A stretch of 64,000 nucleotides of DNA from Argyresthia goedartella (taxonomy: Eukaryota > Arthropoda > Insecta > Lepidoptera > Argyresthiidae): assembly GCA_949825045.1 (NCBI GenBank), contig OX463835.1, forward strand, positions 21,407,201 to 21,471,200. Direction: 5' to 3'. Every line of letters starts with the position of its first letter. The stretch's first letter is position 1. The translations under genes were made by a program, and so were the position numbers. Positions 19,750 to 31,337 of the stretch are shown one piece after another. The notes beneath the pieces are model-generated. The model saw only the letters and a list, made by a program, of their open reading frames with translations. It had not been told where the DNA came from and made no database searches.

Positions 19750-22480
19750 AAACCTTACACATTCTCGGACAATATGTCTCCATGGATCACCAAACAAATC
19801 AGTCAGTGGTGCCGCAGCCAACAGAGCGTTGACACTGTCCCGCGCCCTCACCAGCGGAGACTACTGACGCGCCACTGTGCGGTGCGTGCCGCCCGCTAAT
19901 AGCTGCCGGTGCCTGCGCGCGCGGATATATTTTTCGGGCACGAATAGCGCGTATACCGTACCGACAAGCGCGACGCAGTCACTGTCGCCTCGCAACAATC
20001 GACACACAGTCAGAAGCTGTTCGGTGTTACGTCTGACCTCTAGTGAGTTGTATCCGAGCATACCCAACATAAAAGCGGATGGATAAAGGTATGGATAGAA
20101 TCCAAATTTCCTCTTATACAGCTGTGTACTTCTCGAGCAAAAGTATGCAAGAGCTTTCGTGCGGATTCCTAACAACCGAGCTAGACTCCGGTTTGGTTCT
20201 CACTAGGGCCATGTATAGAAGCTGGACCACATCCAGGTTCCGGAAATCCTTACTATTCCGTATCACGAACCCCAATCGTTTAAAGCATTCCTTGGCTAAA
20301 GAGCTCATGTGCTCATGGATTGTAAGTTTGGGTCGAGCGTAACACCGAGGTCCTTGATCGAATACACTCGAGTCATAGACTCCGTACCGAGTGTATACGT
20401 CGTGCTTATAGGCTGAGAAGAGCGCGTAAAGGACATTACATAACACTTGGCAGTATTAAATAGGAGTTTGTTGTTCACACTCCACCTATGAACCACTTCA
20501 AGATCTTCCTGCAACAAACTACAATCATACTCTGAACTCACGGGAAGTATCAGTTTCAGATTGTACGCATACAGAAACCAATTGGCGTATTTGAGCTCTA
20601 ATTCCAGGTCATTTATCATAATGATAAATAATAACGGACATAGGATAGACCCCTGGCTAACGCCCGACCGTGTATGGTACGGCTGGGACTCAAAACAACC
20701 GTGCCGCACATATTGTGGCGATTTTTCAGGTAGTCAGCGAAGAAAATCTACAGCCGTGGGGCAAATCCAATGGCACATTACTTCTTCATTAGAACGTCGT
20801 TATCGACTCTGTCGAACGCCTTACGGAAGTCCATATAGGTTACGTCCACCTGACATCCCTTGTCCATGCACTCCGACAGAAACTCGAACAACGTCAGTAA
20901 GTTGGTGTTAACTGAGCGGCGAATCCTGAATCCGTGTTGCGAGTCGCTCAGATACGGTTTTGCCGTGTATGATCGACTCGAACAGTTTTGCCAATGAACT
21001 CAGGATCGCTATAGGGCACTTGTCTTGGGGGTAGGACTGACTCGAGAAAGCTTCCAGCTGGTGGGTTACTTACCTTGCTGAAGAGCAAGATTGAATATTC
21101 GTCCCAAGGGTAAAACCAGTTGATCGCTGTAGGCTTTCAATAAGTAAAGAGGGAAGTTGTCCGGTCCAATTGCGCTCCTAGGCCTTAGCTGCTTCAGCCC
21201 TTCCTTTATATCCTTACAGGAAATATGCGAAACTTGTACGTAATTAGCCAAGCACGAGTCATCAGATCTGTTTACCAGCTCCTCCTCCTAATCAAGAGCT
21301 GGCTCATCAGGGAGAAAAACGTCTGCGAAGAAGTTTGCAATTGCGGCTGCTGCTTCCTCACCAACACACCCAAGGTTCGAAACCACATTTCGATCGTAGG
21401 TCAGTCACATGCTTCCAGAATGTTGTTGCTTATGTTGTTTTATATTGCTTTCTATACTACTCATGTGGTTGGCGAAGGCAGTAATATGCGGCACTTGAGG
21501 TTTGCTCTCAGCTCACTGAAAGAGACGTAGTCAGCCGGCCTCTTCCACGCTTTCCATTTACGATGGACCTTAGCCTTCGTGCCCAAGTCCTTTACAATGT
21601 CCCCAGCGAACGACACCGAGTATCTCCTTGTAGGCTGGGTCGGTCTGGTCTTCTTCGGAATGGATTTGTTGAAGACTTCGTAAATGGTATCGTAAAAGCA
21701 GCCGACTGCCGCATATACTTCAGTAGCTTCGAGAACATTATCCCAAGATATGCTACACATGAGTTCGTATAGGACTGCGTGGTTGCCCTTGGTAAAGTTC
21801 CAGTCATTGCGGCCACCGATGTTGCTGGGATCCCAGCGGCCGGATCGCTGGCCAGTACCCTGCACATACAACATTGGTACAATGACATCGAGCGGCGAGT
21901 GGTAGGCGTCAGTGCGCGGCACCAGGCTACCTGACACGGAAGCGCGCACAGTTACGTCACGCACACTCTCCGGTAGGAACACCACATCAAGCACGCCACC
22001 ATGATAATTCTTTACCTCATTCGTCTCATGCAGACCACAAACACTTAAAAAGTAGCAATAATAGTTGGTGACAGAGATTGACGCACTATTCATGTTTAGG
22101 TTCCCCAGGATAATAAAAGAGGTTCCGGTGAGTTTGGTCATGTTTTCCTCAGTTTTCGTAAACCAACTAAAATACTGAGCGTACTTCTCTGCTTGCGTAA
22201 TTGCCTTGCCCTTCCTCCTCCTACTAGTCTATATGGACAACACAGACTGTGTACTGGACACCACCGAGTGTGATTGATGCCCAGAGATCTTCACCCTGCT
22301 CGGTTTCAAGGTCGCGTCGTCGGCGAAGTGCTATGCCAGGGCGGGCGGCGAGTAGCACACCTCCGCACGCGGTGGCGCTGTCCCTGCGCAGCACACTCCA
22401 GCCTCCCGCCGCAACCTCGGCGTCTCCAACTGAGGCGTCCAAAAAAGTCTCCGTGGCGGCATTAGGGGGTCTTGGGAGCC
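19750..22480 (-). pseudogene. Non-LTR ORF2 remnants: endonuclease, reverse transcriptase, C-terminus
   Basis: Pieces in order are: endonuclease (ETFLDASVGD, GGVLLAARPGIALRRRR, ILGNLNMNSA, VLDVVFLP; 22480-21461); reverse transcriptase start (IKEGLKQLRPRSAIGPDNFP; 21251-21066); motif B region (SGVSQGSILCPLLFII) followed by YAYNLKL in place of the YADD box (20709-20305); and a C-terminus (LGMLGYNSLEVRRN, KYIRARRHRQLL; 20446-19861) that continues past a stop to about 19750. The catalytic aspartates of motif C are lost, so this copy is dead even apart from its frameshifts. Confidence 0.7.
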
Positions 22481-23136
22481 GATGAGGGATTTTTCGTTCC
22501 TGTTTTGTACAACTCGAGATATCTACGAAAGGGCAGCCACTCCCTAATACGGGCGTCAACAGGCCACACCTCCATGGAGAAGCAGGTGTTATAAAGGGAA
22601 TCCGGAAAACCAATTTTGTACGATTTGTACTGACCCTTTGTCGGCAACTCTACCACGGTGCCATCTTCAGGTGAGCACAACTCCCGCAAATATACCCTGA
22701 CTTCCTCCAGTACTGACCTCATATTGCATAGATGGAAGAAACGCTGTCGCTCCACCGCACGAAGAGTGGTAGTTGTGGGTCCTGCTGTACAGCGCAGCGA
22801 CTGGGGTCTTCTTGTCTTTCTGGTGACTTCGGTCCGTTCCTTCCCAACATCCTCAGCGTTAGCGTTTTTGAAAGATACTGGTGCCGGTGGGGGAGTCTTT
22901 ACTTCTGTCGGTGTCAGTGTCAGCTGTCTGACTGCGCCTACTGCACATACTTGATTGGTACCGCGACCAACAACCGCTCGCCTCGCGTTGCTACCCGGTG
23001 CGGGTGGGCGTGCAAGCGAGACAGGTGCAGGTGCAGGTATGGGCGAAATAGGCGCGGGTGATTGTGCGAGGGAGGTAGTTGCATGCTGTACCGTTTCCAC
23101 ATACGGTAGGGGTGGCGCACGAGTTAAGTGTGACAA
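22462..23136 (-). pseudogene. Non-LTR ORF1 protein, C-terminal half intact
   Basis: The 224-residue frame has a proline- and alanine-rich first half (SPAPISPIPAPAPVSLARP), then RFFHLCNMRSVLEEVRVYLREL, KGQYKSYKIGFPDSLY and CFSMEVWPVDARIREWLPF. This end is characteristic of ORF1 proteins of moth jockey-group elements, thought to bind element RNA. Its last residues overlap directly with the remaining endonuclease: no spacer and no endonuclease N-terminus is left between them. An internal deletion has therefore joined ORF1 to the middle of the endonuclease. Confidence 0.6.
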
Positions 23137-23158
23137 CCCCTCCGATATTACCTTTGTC

Positions 23159-23222
23159 AGCTGTCCTAGTTAAACACATACATACCAAATATGTAAATAC
23201 AGCTATGACGTATGTACATACG
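23159..23222 (+). mobile_element. Probable first part of the 5' LTR of the older LTR element
   Basis: The 64 bases before the younger element begin TGTCCTAGTT and end in TACG. Sequence after the younger element (from 30855) continues with a TATA-like motif and a poly(A) signal and leads into the older element's gag. The simplest reading is that one LTR was split. No second copy of this LTR exists in the window to confirm it. Confidence 0.4.
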
Positions 23223-23538
23223 TGTTACATGCCCTGCATTCACGGAATCTGCTGACGAAGTCTGATGACGACATTGCGCTTGCATAGTGATAGTTTTAGG
23301 TAGTAACTTATTATTTCACTGTAATTTTCCTATGCAGCGTAAGCAACCCGTGTAACCTACATACTTTTATAGTGTATTCATTTTTAGTGCCTTTTCTTTT
23401 GTTAATTTTAGACTTACTTCAATTCTAGCATCGATTGAATATAGACATAAGTTTTAATTGTAATTTCCATTCCTTAAAATAAAGGATTAAATTAATTATC
23501 GTTTTTTTTTAAATCCATCGGTTGCCGATTCCTTATTT
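23223..23538 (+). repeat. 5' LTR of the young LTR element
   Basis: Begins TGTTACATGCCCTGC and ends CGATTCCTTATTT. An AATAAA lies at about 23480. The only difference from the 3' LTR seen by eye is in GTTTTTTTTT versus GGTTTTTTTT near 23501. No clear TATA box. Confidence 0.92.
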
Positions 23539-23557
23539 GGCGCAGCCGGTAGGATCC
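23538..23557 (+). promoter_or_regulatory. Primer-binding site of the young LTR element
   Basis: TGGCGCAGCCGGTAGGATCC directly follows the LTR. It resembles the tRNA-complementary site of gypsy-group elements (TGGCGCAGTCGGT type). The tRNA was not identified. Confidence 0.7.
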
Positions 23558-23990
23558 TTGAGTCAGTAGGCGCGCGGGAAACTAAAGGACTCCAGACATC
23601 GTTGCTCCTGTTGGCTCCGCAAGCCTCTGGTTGAGCTTTCAAGCCTTCATCAAGGATTCGACGAACGAAGACGAGCAGCCGGGGAGGTATCTAGACATTG
23701 ATACGCGAAGAAAACCGAAGAAGATGATATATTATATGTAAGTCCATGCATTGTTCTTACTCTTGTGTTGCTTCCTTTTTTTTTTCCGTATGTAATTTCC
23801 TCTTTCCACAATTTTCCGTCCCGAGAAATCTGGTGTGAAAAAGTCCTCCATAAGACAAATACGTAAGGAAGGACTTTTAGATTCGAATAGGATTTTGGAA
23901 AGTGAAGATTTAGGTGTAGAAAATTTATTGAAGGACCCTAATAGTGATAGTGTTAGTTTAGTGACCCTGTCTTTACCTAATATTAAAATC

Positions 23991-25250
23991 ATGACGGCGC
24001 CGACTATTGACGCTGACACCATTTTTAAGGCACTACGCCTAGTGCCCGAATTCGATGGTAACCCGAATATTCTTACACGATTTATTAGAATATGTGATCA
24101 GCTAGTAATTCAGTATATGAAACCGGAAGCCGGTTGCGAGCTAGCGAACTTAAGTTTAATTAACGGAATATTGAACAAAATTACCGGTTCTGCCGCGAGG
24201 ACAATCAACTCAAATGGAATAGCAGAAAACTGGATAGGCATCCGTACAGCCCTGATTAATAATTTTTCAGACCAAAGGGATGAAACCGCCCTCTATAAAG
24301 ATCTCTCGATGGTGACGCAAGGACAAAGCACCCCCCAGGAATTCTATGAAAAATGTCAAACTCTTTTTAGTACGATTATGACGTATGTTAGTCTTCATGA
24401 GACTATCCCTACCACAGTAGAAGCGAAACGCGATCTCTATAAAAAACTTACCAAGCAGGCTTATGTTCGTGGTCTCAAGGAACCCCTTGGATCTTGTATA
24501 AGATGTATGAGACCCGACACCATAGAAAAAGCACTGGAGTTCGTACAGGAAGAGATGAATGTGATGTACCTCCAGGGCCGAAATGATTCACTTCCAGAGC
24601 GTAGAGCTCTCCCTCACTATCAACCCCCTATGCACATGAGAATGCCTATGCAGATGCCAACTGCCATGCCGAAACCTTTTAATTTCCCGAATATGCATCG
24701 CCCTGTACCTGTTTGGCAGCCAAACTTCCAGTCTCCACCTAATCAACCCCCAAGAATGTCTAATATGCCTTCTCGAACCCAGCAAATGTTCGGAGCGCCT
24801 CTCCCCAACTATAACCCTAGAAGTAACGTATTCAAATTACCCCAGAGACCCACATTACCGACTCAAAATTTAGGCCCCAAGCCTATGAATGGAGTAGTAA
24901 ACTACTCATCTAAACCGCTTCCCCCTTCTGGCCATGATTGGCGTAAATTTGGTAACCCTCCACCAACCAATTATTTTAAAACTCGAGAAATGAATTTCAA
25001 TGAAACTGCCGATTATAATGACTCATGTTACTATTCTGAACCCGAATATTACTACGAAGAAAACAACTGCTACGCACCGACTGAGCAATACTACGCCGAG
25101 TATTCTCAAGCTGACTACGCCGACTATCCCCAGACGTACGACTACGAAAACGCACCCCATGACATGCCCAACATGATTGAGGCCCCTCAACCGTCTACTA
25201 GTAGTAACATGGATTTTCCCAAGGACAACCCCTCCACAAAACCAAGATAG
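23991..25250 (+). CDS. Gag protein of the young LTR element
   Basis: The frame is open from 23835, but the first in-frame ATG is 23991 ([20 protein letters not shown]), which matches the usual start of gypsy-group Gag, giving about 420 residues. The first half contains the capsid-like part ([38 protein letters not shown]). The second half is rich in P, M, N and Y ([16 protein letters not shown]) and lacks a CCHC zinc knuckle, as is common in this group. Gag forms the particle that packages the RNA. Pol follows in the -1 frame and overlaps the Gag end, which suggests ribosomal frameshifting near 25235-25250. No break was seen. Confidence 0.85.
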   Translation: MTAPTIDADTIFKALRLVPEFDGNPNILTRFIRICDQLVIQYMKPEAGCELANLSLINGILNKITGSAARTINSNGIAENWIGIRTALINNFSDQRDETALYKDLSMVTQGQSTPQEFYEKCQTLFSTIMTYVSLHETIPTTVEAKRDLYKKLTKQAYVRGLKEPLGSCIRCMRPDTIEKALEFVQEEMNVMYLQGRNDSLPERRALPHYQPPMHMRMPMQMPTAMPKPFNFPNMHRPVPVWQPNFQSPPNQPPRMSNMPSRTQQMFGAPLPNYNPRSNVFKLPQRPTLPTQNLGPKPMNGVVNYSSKPLPPSGHDWRKFGNPPPTNYFKTREMNFNETADYNDSCYYSEPEYYYEENNCYAPTEQYYAEYSQADYADYPQTYDYENAPHDMPNMIEAPQPSTSSNMDFPKDNPSTKPR

Positions 25251-28200
25251 AATTAAATTTACACTCTAAGAGACACCTCCGATATGTGCAAATTGCAAAC
25301 CCCCCATTAAAATTATTAGTGGATACCGGCGCGAATCAATCATTCATTAGCCCCGAAGCTGTGCAAAAATATTTTTCGCACATTCCTCTTAACTATGACC
25401 CTTTCGAAGTGACCAATGTACACGCGACGACAAAAAATGACTATTCCATTACTATTCAAAACTTCCTCGAATTTAATGATGACCAGAATATTAAATTATT
25501 CGTGTACAAGTTCCATAGATATTTCGATGGACTGATAGGACTTGACATACTAGACGGACTCGAAATAGACCTAAAAAATAATTTGCTTATAACTAGAAAT
25601 GCCAGAATCCCGATCATACCATATCAGAGTAACATGCCTACTACTGACTACACAATCGCAGCACATTCATCAAAATTGATTCGCATGCCCATCGATAGCC
25701 CCGACGGTGACGTAATGGTCCCCGATCAAATTTCCTGTAATTCCATTATACACGAATGTTTCACGACTGTGATTGACCGCGAAGGAATTGTAGAAGTAGA
25801 GAATATATCCGACAACGACATAATACTTTCATTTGACCGACCAGTACAAGCTGAGCTATTTAATATCGAGTGCATGAGCACCGTACACGACCCGATTCGG
25901 ACTCGTGAAGTGATATCACGTTTACGAACCGATGACTTGAATCAGGAAGAGAAAATTAACTTAGAGACTTTATGTTCCCGCTATCCTGATGTATTCTATA
26001 TTGAAGGAGAAACACTAACATTCACCAACAAAATTAAACACAGCATCAGGACCCACGACGAAACTCCCGTTTATACGAAAAGCTATCGCTACCCCTTTGT
26101 ACACCGCCAAGAAGTTAGAGACCAGATAACTAAGATGTTGGATCAAGGCATCATAAGACCTTCTGATTCTGCATGGAGCTCACCCATATGGGTGGTCCCC
26201 AAGAAAGTTGACGCATCTGGAAAACAGAAATGGCGATTAGTGATAGATTTCCGTAAATTAAATGACAAGACCATTGACGACAAATACCCCATCCCGAATA
26301 TTAACGACGTCCTTGACAAACTTGGCAAGTGCCAGTACTTTACGACCCTGGATTTAGCGAGCGGATTTTACCAAGTAGAAATGAGCCCTGACGATATACC
26401 GAAGACTGCTTTCAATGTTGAGCACGGGCACTTCGAATTTTTGAGAATGCCGATGGGATTAAAAAATTCTCCATCGACTTTTCAACGAGTAATGGATAAT
26501 GTCCTCAGAGGACTACAAAACGAGATTTGTCTTGTATATTTGGATGACATTATTGTATTTAGTACCTCTTTACAGGAACATATGACTAACATAGAGAAAG
26601 TTTTCACACGACTGAGGGAGTCAAACTTCAAAATTCAAATGGATAAGTCCGAATTTTTAAAGTTAGAGACTGCATACCTTGGACATGTTATCACTAGGGA
26701 AGGAATAAAACCTAACCCCGACAAAATTTCTGCAATAGATAAGTTCCCCATTCCCACAACGACAAAACAGATTAAACAATTCCTTGGTTTGATAGGTTAC
26801 TATCGTAAATTCATCCCCGACTTTGCACTAAACCAATGACTAAACGACTAAAGAAAGGTAGTAAAATAACCCTTGACCCTGACTATACTGAGTGCTTTGA
26901 GAAGTGTAAGACCTTACTGACAAATGACCCCATATTACAATATCCCGATTTCAGCAGAGAATTCGTACTCACAACAGACGCTTCTAACGTTGCCATTGGA
27001 GCCGTTTTATCCCAAGGATCAATAGGATCTGACAAACCCATATGCTATGCATCCCGTACTCTCAATGATAGCGAGATGAACTACAGCACCATAGAGAAGG
27101 AGCTTTTAGCCATAGTATGGGCTACTAAGTACTTCCGACCCTATCTATTTGGACGAAAATTCAAAATTTTCACTGACCATAAGCCACTTCAGTGGATTAT
27201 GAACATTAAGGAACCCAACTCACGACTGACACGTTGGAGACTAAAACTAAGTGAATATGACTATACCATAGTTTACAAAAAGGGAAAGTATAACACTAAC
27301 GCCGACGCCCTCTCCCGAGTCGAGATTCATAACGAAGAAACTGAAACATTTTCTATGATAGCTAACCCCTCGGAAAAGCCACCCACTGAAACAAGATCGA
27401 CAACTGCAACTGCTCACACTAGTAATGAACACCCCATCCTCGAAGTTCCCATCACTGACGAACCCCTTAACAAATTCCATAGACAGTTATGCTTTTCGAT
27501 TGTAGGTGATATAAAACGTAGACCGACTGCTACTAAGCCATTTGACACGCACACACGTACACTTATTCAGGTATCTGAATCAAATATAGAGCAGGATGTT
27601 ATAAAAGCCATTAAGGAGTACGTCAATCCAAAAGTGAAAACCGCCCTTTTTATTAATCCACCCCTAGGGATGTATCAAATCATTTCTGTTATTCAGGACG
27701 CATTTAAAAGTTCCGCCATGAATCTAGTTCTCTGTAAAATTCAGTTAGAGGACGTAAAAGAATATTTAAGACAGCAAGAAATTATCAGACACCACCACGA
27801 GGGAAAAACCAACCATAGGGGCATAAACGAATGCTATCTATCCCTCTCCCGTAAGTACTACTGGCCTAAAATGAAGGACCAGATTACTTAGTACATTAAT
27901 GAATGCACAATTTGTGGACAGACTAAATACGACCGTAACCCCATTAGGCCTCAGTTTAACATTGTTCCCCCAGCAACAAAACCCCTTGAGATTGTCCATA
28001 TGGACCTATTCACAGCCCAGAACGAAAAGTATCTCACGTTTGTAGACGTTTTCTCCAAATACGGCCAGGCCTATCACCTGAGAGATGGAACTGCCGTAAG
28101 CATCCTTCAAGGACTTCTTCAATATTGTACCCATCATGGGCTTCCCTTAACCTTAATAACAGATAACGGCACCGAGTTCACAAATCAGATGTTTTCAGAA

Positions 28201-28839
28201 TTTACACGACTTCATAAGATAAATCACCATAAAACCTTGCCCCATGCCCCCAATGATAACGGTATCATTGAACGCTTTCACTCCACCTTGTTAGAACATC
28301 TCCGTATCCTGAAACTGCAGCAAAAAGACGAGCCTGTAATTTACCTCATGCCTTACGCAATACTTGCCTATAACAGCTCTGTGCATAGCTTCACTAAGTG
28401 CAGACCATATGACATAATAAATGGACATTTTGACCCTAGAGACCCTCTTGACATCGATCTTACAGGACATTTAATGCAACAATACATTTTGACCCATAAG
28501 GAACAGATGAAAACCGTATACAATCTTATAAACGAGACCTCTCTTCACAATCGCACCAATTTAACTGAGAACAGGAATAAAGATAGAGAAACGGAAGTGG
28601 AATACCAACCTCAACAGCAAGTTTTCATTAACAACCCCTTAGCAAGCCGACAAAAGCTAGCCCCACGTTACACGCAGGACACTGTTTTAGCCGATCTACC
28701 CATTCACATTTATACGTCGAAAAAGAAAGGCCCTGTGGCCAAGTCACGACTCAAACGAGTCCCTAAGAATATAAAATTGTTACAGGATACTACTGGGACT
28801 GACGACACAGCTGACGCGAGCTCACGAGATAAGTCTTGA
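25238..28839 (+). pseudogene. Pol polyprotein (protease, reverse transcriptase, RNase H, integrase) with two breaks
   Basis: Protease: [11 protein letters not shown] near 25316. Reverse transcriptase: [23 protein letters not shown] and YLDD (about 26537-26548). RNase H: LTTDASNVAIGAVL and FTDHKPLQW. Integrase: an HHCC zinc motif with HHHEGKTNHRG and CTICG, then the D, D and E of the catalytic core in MDLF, ITDNGTEF and IIERFHSTL. The frame shifts near 26830, at the join of reverse transcriptase and RNase H. A TAG at 27889-27891 interrupts the integrase zinc motif, after which the same frame continues. All catalytic residues are otherwise present, so decay is recent. Confidence 0.88.
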
Positions 28840-28843
28840 GAGC

Positions 28844-30517
28844 TTGGACGATGGACCTGGAGTTTTACCATTCAAATTAGGAAAAATGACTCTGATAACT
28901 CACTACCATACTTTTCTACAGTACATTCAATTATCTGACATCGAAGAAAAACTTGACTCCGTAGAGGCTCAACTACAGTACTTTAGGAACCGACTTGATA
29001 ACCAAACCTTTTCTCTTTATGAATATCAGATCCTTTATCTTTCCCATAAATTAGCAAAATCAATGTCGCAGTTAAAAAGTTAAGAGCCAAGTCGCACAAA
29101 AAGAGGTCTAATAGACGGATTAGGTTCAATAATTAAAAGTATTACTGGAAATCTGGACTATGCGGACGCGAAAACGTATAATGATGCGATTAAGTTACTT
29201 GAAGGCAATCAGAATAAGATGTTATCAGAAATTAATGAACGCATTAGTATCAATAATGAGTGGATGTCTCAACATACCTCTATTCTGTTCCACATAGCAT
29301 ATAACCAAGTCAAAATTAACGAAACTTTAATGTTACTTTTGGACAGAAATGCATACGCAGAGAATAACCTTTTAAAGTACGCAAAGTTTGCCCAGATGTT
29401 ATCTATTATTAGTGAAAATATTGATGACTTATCATTAGAGTTACTTAGAATAGAAGATATATTAGCTTTTACACGTGCATCGAGCACACATCATTCTATG
29501 CTTAATATAGATACTTTAAGAAATATGTTAGGTAGGCTTGGTAAAATATATAAACCAGATCAGATATTGAATTTGGAACTGAGAGAATATTACAATATTA
29601 TTAAGCCAGGATCATACTTTTCAGAAAACCAAATAGTAATAGTTTTTTAATTACCTGTAATTTCCACAGATTTCTTTGATTTTTATAAATTATCTATTGT
29701 CCCGAATAAACTCCATCAGACCTTCATTCCCCCTTATCCTTTCATAGCAACCAATGATAAGACTTTCATGTACATAGAGGCTGAATGCCCGAAGTTCGAT
29801 CATCAGTATATCTGCGAAGCAAATACCAATCATCCCGTAAGAAGAAATCCTGACTGCATTCAACACCTTATTACCAAACAAACTCTGGATAAATCCTGCA
29901 AACCTACTACTATCTCACTAACAAAGGGAGCCATGGAAAAACTAGACGACCAGCACTACTCACTTGCATTCCCGGAACCAACAGCGATTAAACTCGTCTG
30001 CGACCGAGAAGAATATATCACTCTACATGGAAGCTATCTCGCCATCATCCCTCACACCTGCCTTCTACGCACTGAAGAATTCACAATAATGAATGAAAAT
30101 GACCTACTCAAAGGACAACCACTGAAAATCATGAAATTACCTAATAACACCGACATTACGTCACCAACCGTTCCTGTACCACATATCAAACTAAACTCTA
30201 TCAACCTGAGAGGACTTCATAACGCTGAGGACAAAATCCTGCTTCAACCGCCTCTGCAACTGGACCAGCTAACCTCTGAAACACTATATCACACGACCAT
30301 ACCATTCTACGTGATATTCTGCTGTGCCAGTCTAATCGCAGTAATCATGATCAGCCGCCGCTACTACACTCTACGCAGTACTTCAAATCCTGAAACGGAG
30401 TCTACATCGGATCCATTATATGAAGACCCTGGAAAACTAACGGCTAGAAAAGCCATACCAATAATCAAGGCTAAAAATGCCATTCCAGAGATATTTTCTC
30501 TCAATGTTCTAAAATAG
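28844..30517 (+). pseudogene. Errantivirus-type envelope gene with two in-frame stops
   Basis: This is the envelope gene of an endogenous retrovirus-like element. The single frame runs from about 28844 to 30517 and is interrupted by TAA at 29081-29083 and TAA at 29648-29650. A furin-type site RTKR (29093-29104) is followed by a glycine-rich fusion-peptide-like segment (GLIDGLGSIIKSITGNLD), which places the cleavage between surface and transmembrane parts. A hydrophobic anchor (YVIFCCASLIAVIMI) lies near 30305-30350, with a short basic and acidic tail. No signal peptide is visible at the start: the frame opens inside the end of pol, so the leader was probably added by splicing or has been lost. 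The stops fall on either side of the fusion-peptide-bearing region. Confidence 0.85.
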
Positions 30518-30528
30518 TCACTGATCTT

Positions 30529-30538
30529 CGCGGGGAGG
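30529..30538 (+). promoter_or_regulatory. Polypurine tract before the 3' LTR
   Basis: The purine-rich GCGGGGAGG abuts the TG of the 3' LTR, the usual primer for plus-strand DNA synthesis. Confidence 0.7.
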
Positions 30539-30854
30539 TGTTACATGCCCTGCATTCACGGAATCTGCTGACGAAGTCTGATGACGACATTGCGCTTGCA
30601 TAGTGATAGTTTTAGGTAGTAACTTATTATTTCACTGTAATTTTCCTATGCAGCGTAAGCAACCCGTGTAACCTACATACTTTTATAGTGTATTCATTTT
30701 TAGTGCCTTTTCTTTTGTTAATTTTAGACTTACTTCAATTCTAGCATCGATTGAATATAGACATAAGTTTTAATTGTAATTTCCATTCCTTAAAATAAAG
30801 GATTAAATTAATTATCGGTTTTTTTTAAATCCATCGGTTGCCGATTCCTTATTT
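30539..30854 (+). repeat. 3' LTR of the young LTR element
   Basis: Same length as the 5' LTR and one base different. Followed by the target duplicate TACG. Confidence 0.92.
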
Positions 30855-31337
30855 TACGTCATAGCTGACAGACGATATTTTAATATAAATAGCTAATAAG
30901 TTTTAGATTAAGATGACTATTGTTTGATCAATCTTAGTGGTTACTCTGTTCAATTGATAATAAAATATTTCTTTTAAATCGAATCATTGGACTGTCGTAG
31001 AAATCGTCATCGAAAGTGCATAACTTACGTCGTCCATCGTCCGTCTCTACGGTTAAGCTGGGATCGCCGAACAAACAAATTCATTGGGTATCGAGTCAAC
31101 GACGGAATTCACGAGAGATCATCAACAATAGTACACTTCAGAAGGACATGGGAGCAGTTACGGGTCTGTGAGTAAATCTTTTTCACCTTCCTTGTATCTT
31201 TCCTCTATAATCCTTTTTTATAGATATACGTGTGTTATTAGGGATTAGACAACGCCATAATAATACTAAACTTTTCCTTGATTTACATTTCAAGAAAGTT
31301 AACTAGGTAAATAAGATTTTGAGTTTTTTTTTCTATA

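Larger units (their letters stand above)
19440..23160 (-). mobile_element. Old, degenerate jockey-type non-LTR retrotransposon
   Basis: Read on the minus strand: ORF1 (23136-22462), endonuclease, reverse transcriptase and C-terminal part, then a 3' UTR with TTTATTTATTTTATTT-type sequence near 19430-19450 on the plus strand. Many frameshifts and stops are present. The 5' end stops near 23160, where the next element begins. Confidence 0.7.
23223..30854 (+). mobile_element. Young gypsy-group (errantivirus-like) LTR element with gag, pol and env
   Basis: Two 316-bp LTRs (23223-23538 and 30539-30854) differ at one base. The duplicated target TACG flanks the element (23219-23222 and 30855-30858). 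A primer-binding-site-like sequence follows the 5' LTR and a purine tract precedes the 3' LTR. Gag, pol and env lie in the usual order. The element is recent but inactive, with one frameshift and one stop in pol and two stops in env. Confidence 0.92.
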
